Positions 1-8,014 of a stretch of 64,000 bases of DNA are shown one piece after another. The position numbers were made by a program, and so were the translations under genes. The notes beneath the pieces are model-generated. The model saw only the letters and a program-made list of their open reading frames with translations, ran no database searches and had not been told where the DNA came from. The DNA lies in contig NZ_CP012099.1 of assembly GCF_001182785.1 (NCBI RefSeq), positions 3,408,501-3,472,500 of the forward strand, written 5' to 3'. Position 1 is the stretch's first letter. Each line of letters begins with the position of its first letter. This stretch comes from Bacillus thuringiensis. GTDB lineage: Bacteria > Bacillota > Bacilli > Bacillales > Bacillaceae_G.

Positions 1-39
1 GTGGGAATTTTACTACCCGTTATGCAGGATAAAGTGTAA
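1..39 (+). CDS. 3' end of an upstream gene (partial)
   Basis: Frame 1 reads twelve sense codons (ending LLPVMQDKV) and stops with TAA at 37-39, immediately before the ribosome site of the next gene. This is probably the tail of a gene that begins outside the window. In B. subtilis yfhC precedes yfhD, so a YfhC-like protein is possible, but twelve residues cannot identify it. Confidence 0.35.
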   Translation: MGILLPVMQDKV

Positions 40-53
40 GGAGATTGTGTCGA

Positions 54-203
54 ATGAACAAAAAGAATTTCAAACAAAGCAAAGCAACTGATGGCATTGA
101 CGTTGAGTTCTCTCGCGAACTCGCTGACCACAATGACTTAGAAGCAAACGCACGTGCAAATGCCGCTGATGCACGTCAAAAACGCCAATCAACCGAAAAA
201 TAA
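54..203 (+). CDS. yfhD: YfhD family small protein
   Basis: A 49-residue, highly charged protein (MNKKNFKQSKATDG...) with the core DGIDVEFSRELADHNDLEA and a tail rich in Ala, Arg and Asn, which I recognise as the YfhD family of small Bacillus proteins. It starts at ATG 54 behind AAGGAG (38-43) and is too short for many gene callers. The family is found in spore formers and is generally regarded as sporulation-associated; its molecular role is not known. It lies convergent with the squalene-hopene cyclase gene and the two share a bidirectional terminator. Confidence 0.8.
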   Translation: MNKKNFKQSKATDGIDVEFSRELADHNDLEANARANAADARQKRQSTEK

Positions 204-252
204 GGTACATCACAACCTTATTCTTTTCAAAAGGGACCTACTACCCAACAAA

Positions 253-285
253 ATAAACCGAGAGACATCTCTCGGTTTATTTTCT
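253..285. terminator. Bidirectional terminator yfhD / squalene-hopene cyclase
   Basis: Perfect 12-bp stem ATAAACCGAGAG with a 4-nt loop (ACAT), A-rich on the left and followed by TTTTC on the right. It sits between convergent genes and overlaps the last codons of the minus-strand gene. Confidence 0.8.
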
Positions 286-2130
286 ATATTTTTTTGCATA
301 ATGAGCCAAAGTAAGCAACGGATATATATGAGCATAACTATGATAACGAATATAAAATCCACCTGGTAAACCTGTTCCAGTAGGATATTTTTCATTTGCA
401 TAAGGGTTGGAGAGCAAATATGAAATACCTTTTCGAATGACTGGTGTTTCTTTATCATAGTAAGAAATGAGGGCATCTAAAGCCCATGCTGTTTGGGATG
501 GTGTACTAAATGGCAAAGTAACGAATCTTTTTTCCACACTACTTTGGCAAGATTCTCCCCAGCCACCATCTTCATGCTGTATATGTTCAAGCCATAAAAC
601 TGCTCGTTTCAATGATGAATCGCTAGATGGTATTCCTAGTGACCGTAAACCAGTCAACACTGCCCACGTACCATATATATAACAAATTCCCCATTTCCCA
701 TACCATGATCCATTTTCCTCTTGTACATTCATTAACCAATTTATCGCACTTTGTTTTTGTTTCTCGGGCAATTCATTTTGCGTATATGTCCCGAAAAACT
801 CTAACACTCTTCCTGTAATATCTGGTGTAGAAGGATCTGTAATCATATCACTTGCATTTTCGATTGGTAAATTTGCTAATATACGGCTCGTTACTCCTTT
901 TTCAAAAGCCCCCCAACCACCATCATTATTTTGCAATCCTTTAACCCAATTAACCGCTCGCTTCCAAGCATTATCTACATTTTCGTTCCCTCTACTTCGC
1001 GCCAATGCTCTTAACACAGCAGTTGTATCATCAATATCTGGAATCGTCGTATTCACATCCGAAAACCCCCAACCACCTGGGGATATATCCGGTGCATGTA
1101 CACTCCAATCTACTTTCTTCGTTTGCTGTTTTCTTAGTAAATACGCTGATGCATTTTGAATCACTTTACTTGCTTTCGGAACTTGAGCTTCTTGCAAAGC
1201 ATAACTGAGTAAAGCTGTATCCCATACCGTTGACGGAGAGTTTTGCAAATGGCCCCCTCTCTCCATCTTCCATATATAAGATGTGATTCCCGTTATAGCC
1301 TTCTGAATAATTGGTGATTGAATAGAATGTCCTAATGCAAGTAAAGCATAAATCATATAAAACGAGGCAGTTGCGTAACTATATAATGTTCCATTTTCAT
1401 CAATACGCTCTTTCATAAAACGTTCTACTTCCTCATATCCTTTATGATGCAAAGAAAGTGGATACGTTATAATTTTCTTCACGTCACTTAATAGTGTTTG
1501 AAAAACCGGAGATCGGTCCTCCCGAAACCATTCTCCGCCCCCGCCTGCAATGTGATTTAAATTTGGCAATAACTTTTTCCCTACTCGAAATCTTTTATTT
1601 AAACACAACATCATCGGAATTAAATGAATACGTGCTGAGCTACTCAATTCAAATATACTGAGAGGGGAATCATTCTGCAGAAACATAATTGGTGTTGGCA
1701 AATGAAAGAGAGAAGGATATTCATATTCTCCATGAATCGCTAATAAAAACTTCGTCATAAAATGAGCACGCGCTACCCCCCCACGCTCATTTATAAACAT
1801 TTCCGCTCGCTTCATATTCGCATCTTCTTTTGTATATTTTTCCGATGCAAGTAAGGCAGCATAAGATTGGATTGTAGCAGATAAATTACCACCCACTTCA
1901 TCTTCATACAATTTCCATGTTCCTTCATTTGTTTGAAGTGATGCTAATCTTTTTACAAACGGTTCTATCTCTTTATCTCTACCTAATAATTTTAATAAAA
2001 AAATCATATGACAATCTGTTAGTGGCGCTCCTTCAAAACAAAACCGCCACGTACCATCTTGCCGTTGCATCGTTTGAAGTACAGTTGTTCTTCTCGCTAT
2101 TTCTTCATGCACTTTTTCATATAATAACAA
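277..2130 (-). CDS. shc: Squalene-hopene cyclase family terpene cyclase
   Basis: A 617-residue triterpene cyclase. The DIDD motif in IPDIDDTTAV is the catalytic DxDD acid of squalene-hopene cyclases, and several QW-type repeats are visible (for example QNNDGGWGAF, QEENGSWYGKW, QHEDGGWGES). The family cyclises squalene to hopanoids; the B. subtilis member SqhC makes sporulenes, so the natural substrate in this group may be a C35 terpene. The frame is open further upstream, but TTG at 2130 is preceded by GGGTGGGTGAG at good spacing and gives the length typical of B. cereus-group members. The protein is peripheral to the membrane in characterised homologues. It is followed by the shared terminator with yfhD and appears monocistronic. 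Confidence 0.93.
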   Translation of the reverse strand: MLLYEKVHEEIARRTTVLQTMQRQDGTWRFCFEGAPLTDCHMIFLLKLLGRDKEIEPFVKRLASLQTNEGTWKLYEDEVGGNLSATIQSYAALLASEKYTKEDANMKRAEMFINERGGVARAHFMTKFLLAIHGEYEYPSLFHLPTPIMFLQNDSPLSIFELSSSARIHLIPMMLCLNKRFRVGKKLLPNLNHIAGGGGEWFREDRSPVFQTLLSDVKKIITYPLSLHHKGYEEVERFMKERIDENGTLYSYATASFYMIYALLALGHSIQSPIIQKAITGITSYIWKMERGGHLQNSPSTVWDTALLSYALQEAQVPKASKVIQNASAYLLRKQQTKKVDWSVHAPDISPGGWGFSDVNTTIPDIDDTTAVLRALARSRGNENVDNAWKRAVNWVKGLQNNDGGWGAFEKGVTSRILANLPIENASDMITDPSTPDITGRVLEFFGTYTQNELPEKQKQSAINWLMNVQEENGSWYGKWGICYIYGTWAVLTGLRSLGIPSSDSSLKRAVLWLEHIQHEDGGWGESCQSSVEKRFVTLPFSTPSQTAWALDALISYYDKETPVIRKGISYLLSNPYANEKYPTGTGLPGGFYIRYHSYAHIYPLLTLAHYAKKYRK

Positions 2131-2205
2131 GTTACTCACCCACCCTTTCGAAATCCGTATAACGATATTCAAAAAGGTAGCTGAATATGTATAAAAACAA
2201 AGAAA

Positions 2206-2230
2206 AGCAGAACATATAACATGTTCTGCT
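2206..2230 (-). terminator. Terminator of the YuiD-like gene
   Basis: Perfect 10-bp stem AGCAGAACAT with loop ATAAC, followed on the minus strand by a T-rich run; it abuts the stop codon of the gene ending at 2230. Confidence 0.7.
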
Positions 2231-2655
2231 CATAAACAATATCCTACTCCGACAATAATCCCTAATAAAGCACCAACTACTACTTCATACGGTGTATGCC
2301 CAACAAGTTCATTTAACTTCTTATATTCTGTTTCTCTACCGTGAAAAAAGTCATTCAATATTTTTGCTTGTTTACTTACTGCAAGCCTTACTCCTGAAGC
2401 ATCATACATAACAATAATGGCAAAAATAGCAGCAACCGCAAACATCGAGCTTTCCACACCTTCCACTACTCCAACTCCTGTAGCAAGCGCTGTAACAGTT
2501 GAAGCATGAGAACTTGGCATCCCACCTGAAGCAAAAAACTTTGCAAAATCAAATTCACCCATTTTAACTAATTTAAAGACTACTTTCGTTAATTGTGCTA
2601 AAAACCATGAAATTACAGCTGCCATAAGCGGATCATTATGTAAAATTGTTTCCAT
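2230..2655 (-). CDS. Divergent PAP2 family protein (YuiD-like, DUF212)
   Basis: A 141-residue membrane protein with hydrophobic segments near residues 10-30, 50-90 and 118-141 and the motif GGMPSSHAS around residues 43-52, which resembles the SR-H core of the acid-phosphatase/vanadium-haloperoxidase (PAP2) fold. This arrangement is characteristic of the small YuiD/DUF212 family. If catalytic it would act on lipid phosphates at the membrane, but no substrate is established for the family. Start ATG 2655 has AAGGAG about 7 nt upstream. It has its own terminator and no obvious operon partner. Confidence 0.85.
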   Translation of the reverse strand: METILHNDPLMAAVISWFLAQLTKVVFKLVKMGEFDFAKFFASGGMPSSHASTVTALATGVGVVEGVESSMFAVAAIFAIIVMYDASGVRLAVSKQAKILNDFFHGRETEYKKLNELVGHTPYEVVVGALLGIIVGVGYCL

Positions 2656-2712
2656 GTTCTCAGCTCCTTACTGACTATAATGGAAATTCTATATAATATA
2701 AGTATAAAGAAA

Positions 2713-2740
2713 AATGCGTAGAAAATACTACGCATTATGA
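2713..2740 (-). terminator. Terminator of the rarD-like gene
   Basis: Stem AATGCGTAG / CTACGCATT with a 6-nt loop, followed on the minus strand by TTTTTCTTT. It overlaps the stop codon of the gene ending at 2735. Confidence 0.7.
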
Positions 2741-3676
2741 TACTTTTGCTGATTTATTTTTTATAAATTTCGGTTGTTTCTGCACTAAAAACTTTGTCTT
2801 CGCTACCGAGAATACAAATAAAGCAACCCATATACAGAAAAATGCAATCATATGTGTAGATGTGAAATGTTCACCAAATACAAATACACCTAAAATTAAG
2901 CTAATTGTTGGCGCAATATATTGTAAAAATCCCACCATATAAAGCGGAATAAGTTGTGCTCCTTTTGCAAAATAAAATAGTGGTAATGCCGTTACAATAC
3001 CTGCTCCTATTAAAAGTAACGTTGATAACATTGAAATAGATCCAAATGAGCCGAAACCATGTGCTCCTGTCATAACAAGATAAATGATCGCAAACGGCGT
3101 CACTAACATCGTTTCCATCGTAAGTCCAATTGTAGCATCATAATTTAACAGTTTTTTCGTTAATCCGTACAATCCAAATGAAAAGGCAAGTGAAAGAGAA
3201 ACCCACGGAATAGATCCGAAACGTACTGTTAAAATGACAACCCCTACTCCTGCTAAACCAACTGCAACATATTGCCAAAAGTTTAACTTTTCCTTTAAAA
3301 CGACTGTACCAAGTAAAATACTAATAAGCGGATTAATATAATAGCCAAGACTCGCTTCAATAACATGATTATGATTAACGGCCCATATGTAAACAAACCA
3401 GTTTCCGCTAATCAAGACTGAAGCTATTGTTAATGACATTAATAATTTAGGTCGTTTAAAAAGATTCACAAATTCCCCAATAAACTGGCGAAACCTCTTC
3501 GTAACACCTAATACAAGTAACATAAAAACAAATGCCCAAACGATGCGGTGTGCTAATATTTCATCTGCTGGAACTTCCTCAACCCATTTCCAATAGATCG
3601 GTAGGATTCCCCACATCGTATAAGCACCAGCCGCATATAGTATCCCTTTTTTTTGCTCTGCTGATTGACTCCCCAT
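2735..3676 (-). CDS. rarD: RarD-type EamA/DMT permease
   Basis: A 313-residue polytopic protein of the drug/metabolite transporter superfamily with about ten hydrophobic segments and two EamA repeats. The opening GILYAAGAYTMWGILPIYWK and the stretch LGYYINPLISILLGT match the RarD subfamily. The substrate is not known; RarD was named for chloramphenicol sensitivity in other bacteria. The frame opens at 3724, but ATG 3676 has AGGAG about 10 nt upstream and gives the normal family length, whereas the extra N-terminal residues are all charged and sit over the ribosome site. Confidence 0.88.
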   Translation of the reverse strand: MGSQSAEQKKGILYAAGAYTMWGILPIYWKWVEEVPADEILAHRIVWAFVFMLLVLGVTKRFRQFIGEFVNLFKRPKLLMSLTIASVLISGNWFVYIWAVNHNHVIEASLGYYINPLISILLGTVVLKEKLNFWQYVAVGLAGVGVVILTVRFGSIPWVSLSLAFSFGLYGLTKKLLNYDATIGLTMETMLVTPFAIIYLVMTGAHGFGSFGSISMLSTLLLIGAGIVTALPLFYFAKGAQLIPLYMVGFLQYIAPTISLILGVFVFGEHFTSTHMIAFFCIWVALFVFSVAKTKFLVQKQPKFIKNKSAKVS

Positions 3677-3769
3677 CTTCCTTTTTCTCCTCTTCTCATT
3701 TTTTTCTCCATTATACGGTCTCACATGCTCACTTTACCAATAATCAATCTGCATTTCTTTCGACATTTC

Positions 3770-4018
3770 TCATACAACGAATAATAAACATACCGTTATT
3801 ACAATAAGTAACGGTATGCCGAAAACAAATTTCTTTTTATGAGTTTTATGATGAAACATATACATACCGATCCAAGCTCCAACTGCTCCCCCAGCTGCCG
3901 CTGATAAAAACAACGTACTTTCTGGCGTTCTCCACTGTTTCTTCTTTGCTTTTCGTTTATCAAGCCCCATAAGGCTAAAAGCTATAACGTTAATAATAAG
4001 AAAATAAATCCATTTCAT
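3770..4018 (-). CDS. DUF1294 family small membrane protein
   Basis: An 82-residue protein with hydrophobic segments at about 2-17, 38-55 and 66-82 and the signature MGLDKRKAKKKQWRTPE followed by a glycine-rich turn (AAAGGAVGAWIGM), typical of DUF1294 proteins. The function of the family is not known. The 3' end of the gene contains an inverted repeat (CATACCGTTA ... TAACGGTATG, 3789-3818) followed on the minus strand by TTTATTATTC, so the terminator may be embedded in the coding sequence. The 180 bp upstream (4019-4200) hold nothing I recognise. Confidence 0.85.
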   Translation of the reverse strand: MKWIYFLIINVIAFSLMGLDKRKAKKKQWRTPESTLFLSAAAGGAVGAWIGMYMFHHKTHKKKFVFGIPLLIVITVCLLFVV

Positions 4019-4200
4019 CGCTTTCTCTCCTCATGAAAAATTCGCTTAATGGTAACACGAAAAAACGACGGAAACAACTGAAGAACTCTTTTTATCAAAC
4101 TAGTTTCATTCCTTTTTCTTAATTAGTTACTTTCATATTTACATAACCAACTAAAATCGCAGTTAAAGCATTTAAATAGAAAAATGTTATGAGCAGAATC

Positions 4201-4599
4201 TTATATTTCATTACATTCACCCACTACCATATTATCAAAAAAACTGCTCTCAATCACTTTCTCATCAAAATGAAGAACTACAATTAGCCCTACATATAAA
4301 GAAACAAAATTTAGAAACCATTCCCCATTATCATCTTTCTTAGCTAAGCATTTAAATATCTCTTGAAATTGCATACGATCGTCTGCAGCAACAATCGGAC
4401 GCACACCAAAATATTTCAATACGAGATTCAGCTTCAACTGCACGGATAATGATAAAATATATTTTAATAGCTTCGTATACTCTGTACTATCTTTTTGACT
4501 ATACAACTTCACAAGCTTTGGATGTAAATTCGAAATCGATAATTCCTCGTCAGTCACTCTAGTTACTTCTAGCGTTTCAATCATCTTTTTCATATCCAT
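4201..4599 (-). CDS. Hypothetical protein, B. cereus-group type
   Basis: A 132-residue, mostly alpha-helical soluble protein starting MDMKKMIETLEVTRV. No motif is recognised; the C-terminal part (FLNFVSLYVGLIVVLHF) is hydrophobic but probably a buried core rather than a membrane span. Start ATG 4599 is preceded by AAGGGG at 8 nt; an upstream GTG (4608) overlaps that ribosome site and is less likely. It follows the 74-residue gene by 43 bp and salA lies just upstream of that, so the three may be co-transcribed. The function is unknown. Confidence 0.7.
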   Translation of the reverse strand: MDMKKMIETLEVTRVTDEELSISNLHPKLVKLYSQKDSTEYTKLLKYILSLSVQLKLNLVLKYFGVRPIVAADDRMQFQEIFKCLAKKDDNGEWFLNFVSLYVGLIVVLHFDEKVIESSFFDNMVVGECNEI

Positions 4600-4641
4600 C
4601 ACATTCACCCCTTCTGAAAAAATTCTAAAGCCAAAGAGTAC

Positions 4642-4866
4642 TTAATTCAAAATGTGCAATAATTGTGCGTTTCTCGTCTCTCGTTCTTCCTCACTGACTA
4701 AATCATACTTTTTTAGAAGGTGAAAAATATCATTTAATAATTTCTGCGAATGATTACCTTGTAAAAAACTCTTTAACTCTTTAAAGATCCCTTCAGGTAA
4801 AGAATTCTTTTGACTTTCGAGCTTATTCATCACATCTTCAATAGAATGATCAATGTTACACGCCAT
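4642..4866 (-). CDS. Hypothetical small helical protein
   Basis: A 74-residue protein (MACNIDHSIEDVMNKLESQK...) predicted from composition to be two or three amphipathic helices, with no recognised family. Start ATG 4866 has a strong ribosome site (GAGGGGGAAG). It is 15 bp downstream of salA and 43 bp upstream of another unknown gene, so it probably belongs to the salA transcript. A role linked to its neighbours is conjecture. Confidence 0.7.
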   Translation of the reverse strand: MACNIDHSIEDVMNKLESQKNSLPEGIFKELKSFLQGNHSQKLLNDIFHLLKKYDLVSEEERETRNAQLLHILN

Positions 4867-4881
4867 ACTAAACTTCCCCCT

Positions 4882-5931
4882 CTATCCTCTATAAATAATA
4901 TCCTCAGCTAACGATGTAAACACTTCTCCAACAAGAGAATCTTCATCATATACAGATGAACCGCTATTTTCTTCACGTTTTGCAAAAGGTATCTTGGCAA
5001 TTACTTCTGTTTGCAATTGTTCTGCAAGCATTTCGCCGCCGCCTTTTCCGAACAGATAATTTTTCGATCCATCTTGTTCTTCATAATAAGCCATATTTTC
5101 TACAATACCTAAAATCTCATGCTTCGTATGTTTTGCCATTACACCGACTCTTGAAGCAACGAATGAAGCTACATTGTGCGGAGTTGTAACAATTATTTCT
5201 TTCGCTTGCGGAATCATCGCTGCAACATCAATCGCAACATCTCCTGTACCTGGTGGTAAATCAAGTAATAAATAATCTAATTCTCCCCAGTGCGTATTCG
5301 CAAGGAAATTTTGAATCCATTTATTTAGCATCGGTCCGCGCCACATAACTGGGTTATTTCCTTCTGTAAAAAATCCCATCGACATGATTTTAACACCGTG
5401 ACTAATGACTGGAATTGCCGTTTGATCAATCATCGTTGGTTTCTTATTCGTTTCCATCATAGCTGGAATACTAAAACCATATATATCTGCATCTAATATC
5501 CCCACTTTTTTGCCCATACGAGCTAGTGCAGTTGCAAGATTAATTGTCACCGTTGATTTTCCAACTCCGCCTTTTCCGCTCGTTACAGTAATAAACCGTA
5601 CTCCCGAATCAAGGCGAAGCATGCTCGGCATACCAGTTTCTGTTCTAGTATTTTTCTTTAAATTCTCTGTTAAAGCTGCACGTTCTTCTTGCGTCATAGA
5701 ACCAAATGTTATATCCACTTTAGAGGCACCAATTGCGTGAAGTGATTCTTCAATATCTTGTTGAATTTTTGCTTTTAACGGACAACCTTGGATTGTTAGT
5801 ACTACTTCAAGTTTAACCTCTGTTCCGTTCATTTGTACATTTCTAACCATATTTAATTCTACAACACTTTTGTGTAACTCTGGATCCTCTACATGTTTTA
5901 ATGCATTTATTATTTGTTCTTGAGTAAGCAT
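4882..5931 (-). CDS. salA: Mrp/NBP35-type P-loop ATPase, SalA-like
   Basis: A 349-residue protein with an N-terminal MIP18/DUF59 domain (about 1-90) and a Mrp/ParA-type P-loop ATPase domain with deviant Walker A TSGKGGVGKST, the LLLDLPPGTGD Walker B region and the GIVENMAYY segment. In Fe-S carrier Mrp proteins that segment is followed by a CxxC pair; here it is replaced by YEEQDGSKNY, as in B. subtilis SalA, which acts as a regulator (it represses scoC). The call is therefore SalA-like rather than a confident Fe-S carrier. ATG 5931 is preferred because ATG 5940 directly abuts the AAGGG ribosome site. It lies just downstream of the molybdopterin genes. Confidence 0.88.
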   Translation of the reverse strand: MLTQEQIINALKHVEDPELHKSVVELNMVRNVQMNGTEVKLEVVLTIQGCPLKAKIQQDIEESLHAIGASKVDITFGSMTQEERAALTENLKKNTRTETGMPSMLRLDSGVRFITVTSGKGGVGKSTVTINLATALARMGKKVGILDADIYGFSIPAMMETNKKPTMIDQTAIPVISHGVKIMSMGFFTEGNNPVMWRGPMLNKWIQNFLANTHWGELDYLLLDLPPGTGDVAIDVAAMIPQAKEIIVTTPHNVASFVASRVGVMAKHTKHEILGIVENMAYYEEQDGSKNYLFGKGGGEMLAEQLQTEVIAKIPFAKREENSGSSVYDEDSLVGEVFTSLAEDIIYRG

Positions 5932-6003
5932 AGAACTCATCCCTTCTCTTATTCTAATTTATATACAACATCTTCTTGGCGCTTCATCTGGTGAAAAAGC
6001 TTA

Positions 6004-6240
6004 TTACCCTCCGCTAACGGGCGGGATTAATGCGGCTATATCTCCAGCTTTTATCATCTCTTCATTCGTTACAAACTCTTCATTAATTGCAACCATTACT
6101 GTATCCAAGGATTGCAAATGATAACTATCTTTCAACCATTCTTTTAATTGCCCAACAGTCATTTCTTGTTTTTCTGAAATTATTAATTGATCCAATCCAA
6201 CTTCCTCACGCAAATTTGCAAACAATAAAATTGTAATCAT
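6004..6240 (-). CDS. moaD: Molybdopterin synthase sulfur-carrier subunit MoaD
   Basis: A 78-residue beta-grasp protein ending PPVSGG; the terminal Gly-Gly is the site that is adenylated by MoeB and then thiocarboxylated to donate sulfur in molybdopterin synthesis. The open frame extends upstream into moaE, but ATG 6240, with GAAGGAAGA ahead of it, gives the canonical MoaD length. It begins 4 bp after the moaE stop, consistent with translational coupling and the 1:1 MoaD-MoaE complex. It is the last molybdopterin gene before salA. Confidence 0.93.
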   Translation of the reverse strand: MITILLFANLREEVGLDQLIISEKQEMTVGQLKEWLKDSYHLQSLDTVMVAINEEFVTNEEMIKAGDIAALIPPVSGG

Positions 6241-6244
6241 TTTC

Positions 6245-6709
6245 TCATTCTTCCTTCTTTGGTTTTCCTTCTGGATATGGTGTATTTTCAAGTTGATCTC
6301 CAATCCACATCGTTCCATCTTCCCAAAATTCTTTTTTCCAAATTGGAACAATTCGTTTTATACGTTCAATCGCGTACTCATTCGCTTCATAAGCTACTTT
6401 ACGATGCGGTGATGAAACTGCAATGACTACCGCAATATCCTTTATTTCTAGCCGCCCTACACGGTGCGTAATTGCTACTTTTGCATCCGGCCATCTTTCA
6501 CTAATCTCTTCACCAATTCTCATAAGTTGTTTTACTGCCATCGGTTTATATGCTTCATACTCTAAATGTAGCGTTCGTTTTCCTTTTGTTAATTCTCTCA
6601 CTGTACCAATAAATGTTGTAATCGCACCTGCTTCCCTTCTTGCGACTTTATTCGTTACTTCTTCAACTAAAATCGGATTATCTACAATCTCAAATAGCAC
6701 TTGTCCCAT
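6245..6709 (-). CDS. moaE: Molybdopterin synthase catalytic subunit MoaE
   Basis: A 154-residue MoaE with the conserved stretches GAITTFIGTVRE, EYEAYKPMA, HRVGRLEI and VPIWKKEFWEDG; the PIWKKE lysine pair is the catalytic region that binds the precursor and the MoaD tail. It converts cyclic pyranopterin monophosphate to molybdopterin with MoaD. ATG 6709 is preferred because it has AGAGGTGG upstream, while an earlier GTG lies inside that ribosome site. The start overlaps the 3' end of moeA by 20 bp, indicating an operon. Confidence 0.94.
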   Translation of the reverse strand: MGQVLFEIVDNPILVEEVTNKVARREAGAITTFIGTVRELTKGKRTLHLEYEAYKPMAVKQLMRIGEEISERWPDAKVAITHRVGRLEIKDIAVVIAVSSPHRKVAYEANEYAIERIKRIVPIWKKEFWEDGTMWIGDQLENTPYPEGKPKKEE

Positions 6710-7997
6710 TAAAACCACCTCTCACTTTATGAAATGTCCAAGGCCATTCACTACCTTCGTTATCTTCTAATAAAAGAACATCAATAAACATATCTTTTTT
6801 ATATCCTCTTGTCCCGCCCGGCAATACGATAAACGCGTTTGATTCTGCCAATGAAGAAACTGAGCTAGATTTATCAAACCCTGATGGATAAGCGATTAAT
6901 TTCCCCTCATCATATTGCAATTTTGCTCGTACAAATCTTGTAAATGGATTCGGTTTTAGAAAATCTTCTCCTAATAACGCTTTTTCTCTTTTTAAATGTA
7001 CTTTTTCACTAAACATATACGTCCGAATACACGGTCTTACGAATAATTCAAATCCTACGTAACAAGCTGATGGATTTCCTGATAAACCAAATAATAACTT
7101 GCCATTTAATTGTGCTACAGTCGTAACACTTCCTGGTCGCATTGCAACTTTATTAAAGAGAACAGATGCACCTAACTTTTCGTAAATAGCTGGTAAATAA
7201 TCATAATCTCCTACTGATACACCGCCCGTTGTAATTAACATATCTACTTGCCCAAGCGTTTCTTTGACAACTGTAAAACACGTATTAAAATCATCACTAA
7301 ACTTTCCAAAATATTTTACTCTTCCGCCCGCTCTTCGAATTTGAGACAATATCATATACGTATTACTGTTTCGAATTTTCCCTGGCTGTAATGAATCATC
7401 GACATCAAGCAATTCACTCCCAGTCGCTAACAGTCCAATTACAGGCTTTCTCGCAACTGGCACTTCACTATAACCGAATGTAGCAAGAAGAGCTGAAATA
7501 CCTGGATTAATGTACGATCCTTTCTTTGCAAGAACCGTTCCTTTACGAGCATCTTCACCTTGAAAAGAAATATTGTCGTCCTTTTTGAATGATCGCTTCA
7601 CTTCCATATAATTGTTGCCATTCTTCTCATATTGACGAGTCAGCTCTAACATAACAACCGCATCACACCCATTCGGAATTTGTGCTCCCGTCATAATTCG
7701 AACTGCTTGAAACGGACCTACTTTCTCATGGAATAGCGATCCTGCACCAATTTCACCCACTACTTCAAATACAATTGGCGTTTCATAACTTGCTAAATTA
7801 GTATCTTCTGCTCGAATAGCAAATCCGTCATACGGCGAACGATTAAATGACGGTACATCATGGTCAGCTACTAAATCCTCCGCTAATATACGTCCATAAG
7901 CTAATTCAATTGGTAATAGCTCCTTTAAGCCTTTATCAGCAAATCCCATCACTTTACGAACAGCTTCTTCAACCGTAATTGGCACTCTTCTTTCCAT
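6690..7997 (-). CDS. moeA: Molybdopterin molybdenumtransferase MoeA
   Basis: A 435-residue MoeA with the N-terminal region DVPSFNRSPYDGFAIRAEDT, the MPT-binding domain containing LLATGSEL and TTGGVSVGDYD, and GLSGNPSACYVGFELFVRP. MoeA inserts molybdate into adenylylated molybdopterin. ATG 7997 has GAGAGGGTG 6 nt upstream; the alternative GTG at 8006 overlaps that site. It overlaps moaE and follows moeB by 17 bp. The protein that adenylylates molybdopterin (MogA/MoaB type) is not encoded in this window, so the pathway is completed elsewhere. Confidence 0.94.
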   Translation of the reverse strand: MERRVPITVEEAVRKVMGFADKGLKELLPIELAYGRILAEDLVADHDVPSFNRSPYDGFAIRAEDTNLASYETPIVFEVVGEIGAGSLFHEKVGPFQAVRIMTGAQIPNGCDAVVMLELTRQYEKNGNNYMEVKRSFKKDDNISFQGEDARKGTVLAKKGSYINPGISALLATFGYSEVPVARKPVIGLLATGSELLDVDDSLQPGKIRNSNTYMILSQIRRAGGRVKYFGKFSDDFNTCFTVVKETLGQVDMLITTGGVSVGDYDYLPAIYEKLGASVLFNKVAMRPGSVTTVAQLNGKLLFGLSGNPSACYVGFELFVRPCIRTYMFSEKVHLKREKALLGEDFLKPNPFTRFVRAKLQYDEGKLIAYPSGFDKSSSVSSLAESNAFIVLPGGTRGYKKDMFIDVLLLEDNEGSEWPWTFHKVRGGFNGTSAI

Positions 7998-8014
7998 TGT
8001 TGACACCCTCTCTA

